This document shows, one piece after another, positions 53,502-62,523 of a DNA stretch of 64,000 bases. A program made the position numbers and the translations under genes. Source of the stretch: Thermomonas sp. S9 (GTDB lineage: Bacteria > Pseudomonadota > Gammaproteobacteria > Xanthomonadales > Xanthomonadaceae); contig NZ_JAJDFY010000001.1 in assembly GCF_024704365.1 (NCBI RefSeq), positions 2,461,001 through 2,525,000 of the forward strand, given 5' to 3'. The notes under the pieces are model-generated. The model was not told where the DNA came from, did not search any database, and saw only the letters and a program-made list of their open reading frames with translations. The stretch's first letter is position 1. Every line of letters starts with the position of its first letter.

Positions 53502-54265
53502 TGGAGATCGACCTGTACGACGTCACCCTCGGCACGCGCGTGTTGCACCTGACGCCGCACGAGACGGTGGTGCAGCTGGACGGCCCGCGCTACCTGCCGC
53601 TGCCGATCCGGCGCAATGCGCTGGCGCTCGGGGCCGAGGCGGCCAAGGCGGCGCTGGAGCTGGACGTGCCGCCGGACTGCGAGCTGGTGCGCCAGCTGCT
53701 GGCCGCCGCCGTGACCGGCGAGACCTCCATGCTCCGGCTGCGGACCGCACAGCCGGATGCCTATGGTGGCTGGACATTCCTGACGCGCTGGATGGGCCGC
53801 GTGCTCGGGGTGGAGGTGGCCGACGACTCTGCGCGCATCCGCGGCGAGTCGGCGCAGGTGAGCCTGAAGCGCATCGGCTTGCGGCGCCTGTACAGCCGCG
53901 CCTGCGCGCACGTGCTGTACTCGGCCGCGTGCGGGGCGACGCCGATCGTGGCCAGCGCCGTGGTGAGCAACAGCGCAGGCCGCACCGTCGATCTCGCCGG
54001 CGGTGTCCCCGCGGCGGTGGCCGGCATGCTCTCCGGCGGCTGGCTGGAGACGGCCAGCGGCGTGCGCCACATGATCGTGAGCGAATCGACCGCGGGCGTG
54101 GAACTGCTGTATCCGGCACCGCTGGCGCCCGGCGACGGCATCACGCTGACGGCCGGTTGCGACCACAGCACGGCCACCTGCGCCGCGCGCTTTTCCAACC
54201 TCGACAACTACGGCGGCTTCCCCTTCATCCCGACCAAGAACCCGTTTGCGACCGGAGTGTTTTAA
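53501..54265 (+). CDS. Phage BR0599 / DUF2163-like tail protein
   Basis: 254 residues, intact. VTLGTRVLHLTPHETVVQLD, LPLPIRRNALALGAEAAKAA, LKRIGLRRLYSRACAHVLYS and the conserved end TAGCDHSTATCAARFSNLDN YGGFPFIPTKNPF with two Cys define the BR0599 C-terminal domain. Related proteins in gene transfer agents and siphophages lie in the tail hub. Confidence 0.88.
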   Translation: MEIDLYDVTLGTRVLHLTPHETVVQLDGPRYLPLPIRRNALALGAEAAKAALELDVPPDCELVRQLLAAAVTGETSMLRLRTAQPDAYGGWTFLTRWMGRVLGVEVADDSARIRGESAQVSLKRIGLRRLYSRACAHVLYSAACGATPIVASAVVSNSAGRTVDLAGGVPAAVAGMLSGGWLETASGVRHMIVSESTAGVELLYPAPLAPGDGITLTAGCDHSTATCAARFSNLDNYGGFPFIPTKNPFATGVF

Positions 54266-54267
54266 CC

Positions 54268-54495
54268 ATGTGGTACGTCGTCGCGATCGTCGTCACCGCA
54301 CTGCTGTCGGTGGCCCTGATGCCCAAGCCGCCGGCCCCGAAGCCGGCCGCCCTGGAGGATTTCGAGGCGCCCACGGCCGAGGAGGGCCGGCCGATCCCGG
54401 TCGTCTTCGGCGCGGTGCTCATCCGTGGTGCCAACGTCGTCTGGTACGGGGACCTTGCGGCCGAACCGATCAAGAAGAAGAGCGGCAAGAAGTGA
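54268..54495 (+). CDS. Small membrane-anchored tail-region protein
   Basis: 75 residues: one N-terminal hydrophobic helix (MWYVVAIVVTALLSVALMP), a Pro/Ala linker, then RPIPVVFGAVLIRGANVVWY and a Lys-rich end. It is conserved between the BR0599 and tip genes in B3-like phages; possibly an assembly factor. The GTG of the next gene overlaps its stop. Confidence 0.68.
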   Translation: MWYVVAIVVTALLSVALMPKPPAPKPAALEDFEAPTAEEGRPIPVVFGAVLIRGANVVWYGDLAAEPIKKKSGKK

Positions 54496-54701
54496 GCCAG
54501 GACGTGACCGTCACCATCGCCCACGTGCGCGCCGCCGGGATGTGCGTGCACGGCGCGCGCACCTGGTTCGCGCGTCACGGCCTGGACTTCCGCGCCTTCC
54601 TGCGCGAGGGCATCCCGGCACAGGTCATGCTGGCCACCGGCGATGCGATGGCACTGCGCGTGGTCGAAGTCGCCCGGCAGGGGCATGAGGAGCCGCACTG
54701 A
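54492..54701 (+). CDS. Small tail-region protein, unknown
   Basis: 69 residues from GTG 54492 (GTGA overlap): VTVTIAHVRAAGMCVHGART, FARHGLDFRAFLREGIPAQV, ATGDAMALRVVEVARQ. This compact protein recurs just before the large tip protein in Mu-like siphophages; role unknown. Confidence 0.68.
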   Translation: MSQDVTVTIAHVRAAGMCVHGARTWFARHGLDFRAFLREGIPAQVMLATGDAMALRVVEVARQGHEEPH

Positions 54702-56974
54702 TGGGCGGCAAGAGCAAAAAGCAGACCGTCGGCTACCGCTACCGGATGGGCCTGCACCTGGTGCTGTGCCAGGGGCCGGTGGACGCGGTGCAGGAGATCC
54801 AGGTGGGCGACCGCACCGCCTGGGGCGATGCCAGCCGCGCACCGCTGCCGTCCGGCCACGGGCTCGGGCGCATCCGGATCGATGCGCCCAGGCTCTTCGG
54901 CGGCGACGAACGCGAAGGCGGGGTGGTGGGTGATGTGGACGTGATGGGCGGCGCGCCCACCCAGGGCCGCAACGACTACCTGATGGGCCGCCTCGGCGCG
55001 GCCATCCCGGCCTTCCGCGGCGTGCTGTCGCTGGTGGCGCGCAAGATCCTGCTGGCCACCAACAACCCGTATCTGAAGCCCTGGGCGGTGCGGGTGCGGC
55101 GCTTCACGGCGGGCTGGCACGATACGGGATGGGGGCTCACCGAGGCCGAGGTGAGAGCCTGGGATGCCGACACCGGGGCCTTTGTCACCGTCGGCATGAA
55201 CCCGGCGCACATCCTGGTACAGTGCCTGACCGACCCGCACTGGGGCATGGGCTATCCGCTGAGTGCCATCGGCAATGGCTTTGGCCAGGCCGCATCGGTG
55301 CTGGCCAGTGAGCAGTTCGGGCTGAACCTGATCTGGACGCGCCAGCAGCCCATCGAGAGCTTCATCGCCCAGGTGCTCGACCACATCGGCGGCATCCTCT
55401 ACGTCGATCCGGAGCGGGGCACGTTCGAACTGAAGCTGCTGCGCGACGATTACTGGATCGATGACCTGCCGCTGCTGGGCCCCGACGAGATCGTGCGCAT
55501 GGAGCGCTTCGAGCGCGCGCAGTGGGGGGAGTTGCCCAACGAGATCACCGTGGTCTACACCGACTGGGCCACCGGCGGCGAGGCCACCGTCTCGGTGCAG
55601 AACCTCGCGGCCATCCAGCTGCAAGGCGGGGTGATCAACCAGCGCCGTGACTATCCGGGCGTCAACTTTGGTCCGCTGGCCGCGCGGTTGGCGCTGCGCG
55701 ATCTGCGCACCCTCGGCTCGCCTTTGGCGCGCATGACGTTCACCATCGCCCCTTCCGCCCTGGAGCGCCCGCCCCTGCCGGGGGACGTGTTCCTGCTGCA
55801 TTGGCCGCGTCTTGGCATCGAGCGCATGGTGGTGCGCGTGACCGGCATCGACACCGGCGCGCTGGGCGCCATCGAGTGGCGCATCGAGGCGGTGGAGGAC
55901 GTCTTCGGCATGACCGACACCGTTCTGTCGCCCCCGCCGCCGCCGATCGAGGAGCCGCCGCTCGCGCCGCTGCCGCCCGCCCTGGTGCTGGCGGTCGAGG
56001 TGCCGTACTGGGAACTGGCGCGCAACCTGAGCCGGGCTGACCTGGCCCAGATCACCGACACCGACACCTATGTCGGCGCGCTGGCCGCTGCGGGCGGCCA
56101 AGGGCAACTCAACTGGCGGCTGGCCACCGGCCCCGGCAGCGCAAGCCTGGAGGCGGTGGCCACCGAGGATTACGCGCCGCTGCTGCGGCTGGAGGCCGCC
56201 TTGCCGGCGAGCGAGGCCGATGCGCTCACCGTGCCGGTGACGGCCCTGGCAAGCCCCGAGCGCCTGAGCATCGGCGACTACGCCTACCTGGTCGATGCCG
56301 CAGGCCAGATCCGCGAAGCCGTGGCGATCCTCGCCTTCGATGCCACCGCGGGCACAGTGGATCTCGCCCGCGGGGTGCTCGACACCACGCCGCAGATGCA
56401 TCCGGCCGGCACGCGGCTGGTGGGCGTGGGCGAGTGGCTGGCCGCCGAGACCGCCGAGCGCGCGCCGGGCGAGTCGGTGTTCGTGGCCGCCATCCCGCGC
56501 ACGACCGGCGCCGAAGGGGATGCGGTGCTGGCTGCCAACGGTGCGCCCCTCGTGCTCGCCGGCCGCCAGGCGCGGCCGTACCCGCCGGGGCGCGTCCGGC
56601 TCAACGGTCAGCAGGAACCCGCCGTGATCGCCGGCGACCTGATCCTGACCTGGGCGCACCGCGACCGCACCCAGCAGACCGCCTACCTCGTGCGGCAGGA
56701 CGAGGGTGACATCGGCCCCGAGCCCGGCACCTCCTACACCGTGCGCCTGCGTGACCGCAACGGCACTCTGGTGCGCACGCAGAGCGGCCTCACCGGCAAC
56801 ACCTGGACCTGGGACGTGGCCAGCGCCGCCGTGGACGCGGGTGCCGAAGGAGACCTCATCACCATCGAGATCGAAGCCGAGCGCGAGGGGCTTGTGAGCT
56901 GGCAGGCGCAGGTGCGCAGCGTCGAGCGCGCCGGCTACGGCCTGCGCTGGGGCCAGTACTGGGGCGGTGGATAA
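54701..56974 (+). CDS. Large tail tip / host-specificity protein
   Basis: 757 residues, intact. MGGKSKKQTVGYRYRMGLHL and IQVGDRTAWGD start a phage tail-tip domain; LVARKILLATNNPYLKPWAV, NPAHILVQCLTDPHWGMGYP and LVWTRQ-like LIWTRQQPIESFIAQVLDHI GG are signatures of the J-like/GTA ORF15-like family. A Pro-rich hinge (SPPPPPIEEPPLAPLPP) near residue 415 leads to a C-terminal beta-rich part with a fibronectin-like end. It should form the central fibre/baseplate hub contacting the receptor. Confidence 0.87.
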   Translation: MGGKSKKQTVGYRYRMGLHLVLCQGPVDAVQEIQVGDRTAWGDASRAPLPSGHGLGRIRIDAPRLFGGDEREGGVVGDVDVMGGAPTQGRNDYLMGRLGAAIPAFRGVLSLVARKILLATNNPYLKPWAVRVRRFTAGWHDTGWGLTEAEVRAWDADTGAFVTVGMNPAHILVQCLTDPHWGMGYPLSAIGNGFGQAASVLASEQFGLNLIWTRQQPIESFIAQVLDHIGGILYVDPERGTFELKLLRDDYWIDDLPLLGPDEIVRMERFERAQWGELPNEITVVYTDWATGGEATVSVQNLAAIQLQGGVINQRRDYPGVNFGPLAARLALRDLRTLGSPLARMTFTIAPSALERPPLPGDVFLLHWPRLGIERMVVRVTGIDTGALGAIEWRIEAVEDVFGMTDTVLSPPPPPIEEPPLAPLPPALVLAVEVPYWELARNLSRADLAQITDTDTYVGALAAAGGQGQLNWRLATGPGSASLEAVATEDYAPLLRLEAALPASEADALTVPVTALASPERLSIGDYAYLVDAAGQIREAVAILAFDATAGTVDLARGVLDTTPQMHPAGTRLVGVGEWLAAETAERAPGESVFVAAIPRTTGAEGDAVLAANGAPLVLAGRQARPYPPGRVRLNGQQEPAVIAGDLILTWAHRDRTQQTAYLVRQDEGDIGPEPGTSYTVRLRDRNGTLVRTQSGLTGNTWTWDVASAAVDAGAEGDLITIEIEAEREGLVSWQAQVRSVERAGYGLRWGQYWGGG

Positions 56975-57018
56975 CCCCACCGCGAATCCGGTTTGAACGC
57001 ACCGCAAGGAGACATGTC

Positions 57019-57369
57019 ATGGCATTGACCGATCCGAATCTTGGCCTCGCCTACGGATGGACCCTGGGCGAATCCGGCTGGCACACCGGGATGGACGCCA
57101 ACCTCAAGCGCCTGGGGGCCATCGTCGGCCTGTCCGTCAAAGACCGCGACCTGACCGCGCCGCCCGCCAGTCCGGCCGATGGCGACCGCTACATCATCCC
57201 TGCCGGCGCGACCGGCGCCTGGAGCGGCAAGGCCGACCAGATCGCGCTGTGGATCGACGGCGCCTGGGAGTACCACGCGCCCAAGGTCGGGTGGCTCGCC
57301 TACATCGAGGACGAGGCTGTGCTCTCGGTCTGTAAGGCGACCGGATGGAGCATAGGGGCCGCAATCTGA
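57019..57369 (+). CDS. DUF2793 protein, last gene of the prophage
   Basis: 116 residues. LTDPNLGLAYGWTLGESGWH, GMDANLKRLGAIVGLSVKDR, PADGDRYIIPAGATGAWSGK, IALWIDGAWEYHAPKVGWLA are DUF2793 signatures, a domain attached to phage and gene-transfer-agent tail fibres. AAGGAG lies upstream of the ATG. It ends 68 bases before the right terminus. There is no separate long tail fibre or fibre-assembly gene after it. Confidence 0.85.
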   Translation: MALTDPNLGLAYGWTLGESGWHTGMDANLKRLGAIVGLSVKDRDLTAPPASPADGDRYIIPAGATGAWSGKADQIALWIDGAWEYHAPKVGWLAYIEDEAVLSVCKATGWSIGAAI

Positions 57370-57388
57370 CCAAAATGCGGGTGTACCC

Positions 57389-57437
57389 CTGTCTCAAATC
57401 AGGTGCAAAACTGTCTCAAATCAGGTGCGCAATTACA
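57389..57437 (-). promoter_or_regulatory. Prophage right end with two transposase-binding sites (R1, R2)
   Basis: The 13-mer CTGTCTCAAATCA occurs at 57389-57401 (R2) and 57411-57423 (R1) in the same orientation, 22 bases apart. The 18-base block CTGTCTCAAATCAGGTGC is identical in both. R1 lies 14 bases from the terminus (...AATTACA). This is the reverse complement of L1 with identical spacing to the end. Confidence 0.92.
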
Positions 57438-57442
57438 CCGGG
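57438..57442 (+). repeat. Right copy of the 5-bp target site duplication (CCGGG)
   Basis: CCGGG directly follows the right terminus and equals 25136-25140. Confidence 0.93.
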
Positions 57443-57470
57443 ACGAGGCGCCGCCGGCGGACGCTCCCCC

Positions 57471-58274
57471 TCATGCCGGCACCGGCCGCCGCGCCCAGTC
57501 GCGCACGATGCGGGCGATATCCGCCACGCCATCGGTCAGCGCGGCCGGGCCCGGCTGCAGGATGCGGGGCGACTTGATCTCGAACAGCTGCCCGTCCCGC
57601 ACGGCCGGGATCTCCGCCCAGCCGGGACGGGCAGCGACCTTTTCCGGACGGAAGCGCTTGCCGCACCAGCTGCCGAGGATGATGTCCGGCGCGCGCCGCA
57701 CCACTTCGCCCGGATCCTCCAGGATGCGCGCCTTCGCCAGCGATTCCTGCGCGCGCTCCGGGAAGACGTCGTCGCCGCCGGCGATGCGGATCAGCTCGGC
57801 CACCCACTGGATGCCGGTGATCGGCGGCGCGTCCCATTCCTCGAAATACACCTTCGGCCGCCGCGGCAGCGCGGTGGCCTGCGCGGCGATCGCCTCCAGC
57901 CCGCGCTGCAGTTCGACTGCATAGGCATCGGCACGCGCCGCGGCACCGACCAGCGCGCCCAGCCGGCGCACGTAGTCGAGGATGCCGTCCACGCTGCGGT
58001 GGTTGCTGATCCACACCTCCACGCCGCGGCGGATCAGCGCCTGCGCGATGTCGGCCTGGATGTCGGAAAAGCCGATCGCAAAATCCGGGCGCAGCGCCAG
58101 GATCGCCTTGATCTTCGCACTGGTGAACGCGCTCACCTTCGGCTTCTCGCGGCGCGCGCGCGGCGGCCGCACGGTGAAGCCGCTGATGCCGACGATGCGG
58201 TTCTGCTCGCCCAGCGCGTACAGGACTTCGGTGGGCTCTTCGGTCAGGCAGACGATCCGGCGCGGCCCGCTCAC
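57471..58274 (-). CDS. BtuF-like helical-backbone metal/cobalamin-binding protein
   Basis: 267 residues of the periplasmic-binding family that binds cobalamin or siderophores: RRIVCLTEEPTEVLYALGEQ, IGFSDIQADIAQALIRRGVE, VEVWISNHRSVDGILDYVRR, YFEEWDAPPITGIQWVAELI, DIILGSWCGKRF. No signal peptide is visible from the GTG at 58274, which overlaps the preceding stop (GTGA), so it may be a cytoplasmic variant or its export signal is missing. No ABC permease or ATPase gene is adjacent. The prophage is inserted 28 bases beyond its stop. Confidence 0.82.
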   Translation of the reverse strand: MSGPRRIVCLTEEPTEVLYALGEQNRIVGISGFTVRPPRARREKPKVSAFTSAKIKAILALRPDFAIGFSDIQADIAQALIRRGVEVWISNHRSVDGILDYVRRLGALVGAAARADAYAVELQRGLEAIAAQATALPRRPKVYFEEWDAPPITGIQWVAELIRIAGGDDVFPERAQESLAKARILEDPGEVVRRAPDIILGSWCGKRFRPEKVAARPGWAEIPAVRDGQLFEIKSPRILQPGPAALTDGVADIARIVRDWARRPVPA

Positions 58275-58615
58275 GGCAGCGCCATCCAGCACTCGTCCAC
58301 GAAGATCGCCGGCACCTCCCACGGATGATGGGGGCGGATACCCAGTTCGATCACCCGCGCCAGCCGCTGCGGATCGCGCGGCAGGGCGAACACCAGGCGC
58401 ACGCTCGCCACCTTCGCCACTTCGCCAATGCTCCCGTATGCCGGATTGGCGCCCGGCAGCGGGCGGAACTGCTCCTCGCCCACGGCATCGATCCACAGCA
58501 CGCGGTCGTAGTGGCCGGCCTGCAGCGGCTCCACCGCGCAAATTCCCTCCTGCACCGCCTGCACGTGCTCCGGCGGCACCTGCACGCTCACCCGGTAAGC
58601 CGGCTGCAGGGTCAC
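58271..58615 (-). CDS. YqfO/CutA1-like small protein
   Basis: 114 residues with a ferredoxin-like fold pattern: [60 protein letters not shown] and the end [17 protein letters not shown]. The [13 protein letters not shown] and HPWEVP motifs are those of the YqfO (NIF3 insert) family rather than classical CutA. Probably a metal or nucleotide sensor; function unknown. Coupled to the BtuF-like gene. Confidence 0.78.
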   Translation of the reverse strand: MTLQPAYRVSVQVPPEHVQAVQEGICAVEPLQAGHYDRVLWIDAVGEEQFRPLPGANPAYGSIGEVAKVASVRLVFALPRDPQRLARVIELGIRPHHPWEVPAIFVDECWMALP

Positions 58616-59208
58616 GGGTAGAGCATCCGCTCGGACCAGGCACCGTCCGCACCGCGCGCGTGCAGATGGCGCTCGTGCAGGCGGTATTGCGCGCCGTACC
58701 AGAACTCCACCGCGTGCGGCACCACCCGGAAGCCCGTCCAGCGCGGCGGACGCGGCACCTCGCGACCCTCGAATTCGGCCTCGAACTTCGCCAACCGCGC
58801 CTCGAAGGTCTCACGTGCCTCCAGCGTCTCGGACTGCTTCGAGGCCCAGGCGCCCAGCTGGCTGCCGCGCGGCCGGGTGGCGAAATACGCATCGGCCTCG
58901 GCGTCCGACACCTGCTCCACCGCGCCCTCGATCCGCACCTGCACGCCATTGCGCACGCGCGGCCAGTGGAACAGCAGCGCCGCGCGCGGGTTGGCCTGCA
59001 GCTCGCGGCCCTTGCGGCCGTCGAGGTGGCTGTAGAACACGAACCCGCGCGTGTCGTGCGCCTTCAGCAGCACGACCCGCGCCGACGGCGCGCCGTCGGG
59101 CGTGGCGGTGGCCAGGGTCATTGCGGTGGGGTCGGGCTCCCCGGCCGCCGCGGCTTCGGCGAACAGGGCATCGAAGGTGTGCAGGATGGCGTCGGGCAGC
59201 GTGCTCAT
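58612..59208 (-). CDS. pdxH: Pyridoxine/pyridoxamine 5'-phosphate oxidase PdxH
   Basis: FMN enzyme making pyridoxal 5'-phosphate, the last step of the pathway that includes PdxA. 198 residues: [40 protein letters not shown] (FMN phosphate binding), [16 protein letters not shown] and the C-terminal signature [14 protein letters not shown]. The ATG at 59208 begins [16 protein letters not shown]; longer in-frame starts would cross into the divergent aroK gene. Confidence 0.95.
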   Translation of the reverse strand: MSTLPDAILHTFDALFAEAAAAGEPDPTAMTLATATPDGAPSARVVLLKAHDTRGFVFYSHLDGRKGRELQANPRAALLFHWPRVRNGVQVRIEGAVEQVSDAEADAYFATRPRGSQLGAWASKQSETLEARETFEARLAKFEAEFEGREVPRPPRWTGFRVVPHAVEFWYGAQYRLHERHLHARGADGAWSERMLYP

Positions 59209-59263
59209 GCGCCCATTGTCGCGCAGCCGAACGCGCGCCGCACGGCTGCTAGCATGTGCAGCC

Positions 59264-59798
59264 ATGCGCGCGCGTCCACACATTCTGCTGATCGGCCCGA
59301 TGGGCGCCGGCAAGACCACCATCGGGCGCCTGCTCGCGGCGCGCCTGGCGCGCCCGTTTCTGGACCTGGATGCCGATATCGAAGCCGCGGCGGGCCGCTC
59401 GATCGCGGCCCTCTTCGCCGCCGAAGGCGAAGCCGGCTTCCGCCGCCGCGAGGCGCAGGCGCTGGCCACCGCGCTGACCGGAACGCCGGCGGTCATCGCC
59501 ACCGGCGGCGGCGCGGTGCTCGACGCCGGCAACCGGGCGGCGATGCGCGCAGCCGGCACGGTGGTGTACCTGACCGTCGATCCGGTGATCCAGCTGGCGC
59601 GGCTCGGCGGCGACACCGGCCGGCCGCTGCTGCAGACCGCCGATCCGGCCGGCACGCTGGCCGCGCTGCAGGCGCAGCGCGAGCCGCTGTACCGCGACGC
59701 GGCGCACCTCGTGTTCGACGCCGGCGCCCCTCGCACCGGACGCGGCCGCCGCCGCGCTCGCCGCGCGCCTGGCACAATGCGAGGCGATGCCGGCATGA
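59264..59798 (+). CDS. aroK: Shikimate kinase AroK, frameshifted as assembled
   Basis: Phosphorylates shikimate in aromatic amino acid synthesis. Walker [21 protein letters not shown] near residue 9, shikimate-binding [26 protein letters not shown], and [16 protein letters not shown]. The LID region [13 protein letters not shown] near 120 is intact. The frame slips near 59718-59728: dropping one base after FDA gives [20 protein letters not shown] and a TGA at 59796-59798 overlapping the aroB ATG. Repaired length is 177 residues. As assembled, it reads straight into aroB. Confidence 0.9.
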
Positions 59799-60892
59799 GC
59801 GCGCCGATGCGCACGGTCGAGGTCGGCGGCGCCGCGCCCTACCGCATCCACATCGGCGCCGGCCTGCTCGCCGACGGCGCACTGCTGGCGGACACGCTGC
59901 GCGGCCGCCACGCGCTCGTGGTCAGCGACAGCCACGTGGCGCCGCTGTATGCGCAGGCGGTGGAGGACGCGCTGCGCGCGGCGCGGCCGGACCTCAGGAT
60001 CGGCCACCACGTGCTGCCCGCCGGCGAGGCGGAAAAGACGCTGGCCAACTTCGCCGCGGCGATCGACGCCCTGGCCGCGCTCGGCGCCACCCGCGACGCC
60101 TGCGTGTTCGCACTCGGCGGTGGGGTGGTCGGCGACCTGGCCGGCTTCGCCGCCGCCTGCTGGATGCGCGGGATCGACTGCGTACAGCTGCCCACCACGT
60201 TGCTGGCGATGGTGGATTCCTCGGTCGGCGGCAAGACCGCGGTGGACATCCCGCAGGGCAAGAACCTGGTCGGCGCCTTCCATCCGCCGCGCGCGGTGGT
60301 GGCCGATACCGCCACGCTGCGCACGCTGCCGCCGCGCGAACTGCGCGCGGGGCTGGCCGAGGTCATCAAGTACGGCGCGATCGTGGATGCGCCCTTCCTC
60401 GCCTGGCTCGACGCGCACGCCGGGGCGCTGCTGGACGGCGACGACATCGCGCTGGCCGAGGCCATCGCCCGCAGCTGCGCGCACAAGGCCGCGATCACCG
60501 AACGCGATCCGCACGAGCGCGGCGAACGCGCGCTGCTCAACTTCGGCCACACCTTCGCCCACGCCATCGAGGCCGAGCAGGGCTACGGGCGCGGCCTCAA
60601 TCATGGCGAAGCGGTGGCGGTGGGGATGCTGCTGGCGGCGCGGCTGGCGGCCACGCTGGGGCTGGCCTCATGGGCCGATGCGGAGGCGCTGCGCATGCTG
60701 CTGCTGCGCTTCGACCTGCCGGTGGCGCTGCCTGCCGGGCTGGCGCCCGACGCGCTGCTGGCGCGCATGCGACTGGACAAGAAGGCGCAGGCCGACGGCC
60801 TGCGCTTCATCCTCTGGAACGGCCCCGGACTGGCGCACGTGGTATCCGGCGTGGATGAAGCCGCAGTACGGTCGGTGCTGGGTGAGGACTGA
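59795..60892 (+). CDS. aroB: 3-dehydroquinate synthase AroB
   Basis: NAD- and metal-dependent cyclisation of DAHP to dehydroquinate. 365 residues. [60 protein letters not shown] near residue 108, [20 protein letters not shown], and metal-binding residues in [13 protein letters not shown] and [17 protein letters not shown] overlap with aroK is the standard arrangement. Confidence 0.96.
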   Translation: MSAPMRTVEVGGAAPYRIHIGAGLLADGALLADTLRGRHALVVSDSHVAPLYAQAVEDALRAARPDLRIGHHVLPAGEAEKTLANFAAAIDALAALGATRDACVFALGGGVVGDLAGFAAACWMRGIDCVQLPTTLLAMVDSSVGGKTAVDIPQGKNLVGAFHPPRAVVADTATLRTLPPRELRAGLAEVIKYGAIVDAPFLAWLDAHAGALLDGDDIALAEAIARSCAHKAAITERDPHERGERALLNFGHTFAHAIEAEQGYGRGLNHGEAVAVGMLLAARLAATLGLASWADAEALRMLLLRFDLPVALPAGLAPDALLARMRLDKKAQADGLRFILWNGPGLAHVVSGVDEAAVRSVLGED

Positions 60893-60949
60893 AGACCGCG
60901 CCGGCCGGGGACGCGCGGGTGCCGGTCCCGCACCTTACAATGCCGCCCC

Positions 60950-61204
60950 ATGCGCCTGCTGCTGCAACAACGCCCCGACGGCCGCGAAGCCCCACGCTTC
61001 GTCCAGCTCCAGCTCCAGTCCGACCTGCTGGGCGGCTGGGAGCTGCTGCGCGAAAGCGGCCAGACCGGCGGCCGCAGCACCCTGCGGCGCACGCTCTATC
61101 CCGACCAGGCCAGCGCGCTGGCGGCGCTGGAGAAGGAGCGCGACGCCCAGCTGCGCAAGGGCTTCCAGCTGATGTTCGCGCAGGGCGCCGATGCACCGAA
61201 ATGA
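60950..61204 (+). CDS. WGR-like small protein
   Basis: 84 residues: MRLLLQQRPDGREAPRFVQL, LLGGWELLRESGQTGGRSTL and a helical end (DQASALAALEKERDAQLRKG). The central strand-turn pattern with W-x-L-x-x-x-x-G-x-x-G-G-R resembles a WGR domain, which binds nucleic-acid ends in PARPs. Between aroB and hemE; role unknown. Confidence 0.65.
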   Translation: MRLLLQQRPDGREAPRFVQLQLQSDLLGGWELLRESGQTGGRSTLRRTLYPDQASALAALEKERDAQLRKGFQLMFAQGADAPK

Positions 61205-61288
61205 CCGCTGCGCGGTGGCGGCTGCCCGCCGTCCCACGCACCACCGGCCTGCGCCCGCGGGCCTGCCATTCCTTCCGGAGACCCATCC

Positions 61289-62350
61289 GTGTCCACGCCC
61301 CTGAAGAACGATCGTTTCCTGCGCGCGCTGCGGCGTGAGCCGGTGGACTGCACGCCGGTCTGGCTGATGCGCCAGGCCGGCCGCTACCTGCCGGAATACC
61401 GCGCCACCCGCAAGGCCGCCGGCAGCTTCCTGGCGATGGCCAAGACCCCGGAGCTGGCCTGCGAAGTGACCCTGCAGCCGCTGCGCCGGTTCCCGCTGGA
61501 CGCGGCGATCCTGTTCTCCGACATCCTCACCGTGCCCGACGCGATGGGGTTGGGGCTGCATTTCGTCGAGGGCGAAGGCCCGAAGTTCGAGCGCCCGCTG
61601 CGCAGCGTCGCCGCGATCGACGCACTCGCGGTGCCCGACATGGAAACCGAACTGCGCTACGTGATGGACGCGGTGCGCCTGATCCGCCGCGAACTGGACG
61701 GCGCGGTGCCGCTGATCGGCTTCTCCGGCAGCCCGTGGACGCTGGCCTGCTACATGGTGGAAGGCGGCGGCAGCAAGGAGTGGGGCAAGGTCAAGGCGCT
61801 GGCGCTCAACGAACCCGCGGCGATGCACACGCTGCTGGGCACGATCACCGACGCGGTGATCGCCTACCTCACCGCGCAGCACGCCGCGGGCGCGCAAGCG
61901 CTGCAGGTGTTCGACACCTGGGGCGGCACCCTGGGCCCGGCGATGTACCGCGAGTTCTCGTTGCCCTACCTCACCCGCATCGCGGCGGCGCTGAAGGCGC
62001 TTGGGGTGCCGGTGATCCTGTTCGGCAAGGGCAACGCCCCGCACCTCGACGCGCTGTTCGCCAGCGGCGCGGATGCGATCGGCGTGGACTGGACGGTGAC
62101 GCTGGAAGATGCCGCGCGCCGCAACGGTGGCCGGGTGGCGCTGCAGGGCAACATGGACCCGGCGATGCTGTACGGCAGCCCCGACGCGGTGCGCGCGCAG
62201 GCGCGCGCGGTGCTGGACAGCTACCGCGACGGCAACGGCGGCAGCCGCGAGGGCCACGTCTTCAACCTCGGCCACGGCATGGCGCCGGACATGAACCCCG
62301 ACCACGTCGCCGCGCTGGTGGACGAGGTGCACGCCTACAGCGCGCGCTGA
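61289..62350 (+). CDS. hemE: Uroporphyrinogen decarboxylase HemE
   Basis: Removes four acetate carboxyls from uroporphyrinogen III in haem synthesis. 353 residues from a GTG start. [20 protein letters not shown] is the N-terminal signature with the active-site Arg residues, [20 protein letters not shown] holds the catalytic Asp, and [20 protein letters not shown] is the second signature. [20 protein letters not shown] closes the protein. CGGAG lies about 11 bases before the GTG. Confidence 0.96.
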   Translation: MSTPLKNDRFLRALRREPVDCTPVWLMRQAGRYLPEYRATRKAAGSFLAMAKTPELACEVTLQPLRRFPLDAAILFSDILTVPDAMGLGLHFVEGEGPKFERPLRSVAAIDALAVPDMETELRYVMDAVRLIRRELDGAVPLIGFSGSPWTLACYMVEGGGSKEWGKVKALALNEPAAMHTLLGTITDAVIAYLTAQHAAGAQALQVFDTWGGTLGPAMYREFSLPYLTRIAAALKALGVPVILFGKGNAPHLDALFASGADAIGVDWTVTLEDAARRNGGRVALQGNMDPAMLYGSPDAVRAQARAVLDSYRDGNGGSREGHVFNLGHGMAPDMNPDHVAALVDEVHAYSAR

Positions 62351-62523
62351 CCTGCCCCAACACAGCCCTGCGTCGCGACGAGCGCGCGGCGCGACCAGGG
62401 CAGTGCAACCGAGCGAGTATCGGGGAGCGGCTTGCGCTGCCCCGGCCGCACCGCGTGCGCGGCCGCAACCAAGCCCGCTTGCCAGCGCAGGTGCACGCAT
62501 CGCGTGCCCGACACCACGAAGCG
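62351..62523. other. Intergenic region between hemE and the sensor kinase
   Basis: 173 bases between convergent genes. No gene, tandem repeat or clear terminator hairpin with a T-run is seen. Confidence 0.4.

Larger units (their letters stand above)
25141..57437 (+). mobile_element. Complete Mu-like transposable prophage (D3112/B3-like, siphovirus tail)
   Basis: The boundaries are seen directly: the left end starts TGTGCGCGATCACT and the right end, read inward on the - strand, starts TGTAATTGCGCACC. Each is followed by the same 13-mer TGATTTGAGACAG, and CCGGG is duplicated outside. Length is 32,297 bp. It encodes a repressor, Ner-like protein, MuA/MuB-like transposition proteins, Gam, GemA, Mor, lysis, packaging, head and tail proteins. 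The tail genes include a tape measure, a BR0599 protein and a large tip protein, and no contractile sheath, so a long non-contractile tail is inferred. No integrase is present or needed. The flanking genes (a secreted-protein gene and the 3' side of a BtuF-like gene) are not interrupted. Confidence 0.97.

Noticed and set aside
59264-60892. An AroK-AroB bifunctional fusion
   Set aside because: The junction is out of phase with the true aroK ending. Repairing one base gives a normal AroK C-terminus and the usual ATGA overlap with aroB.
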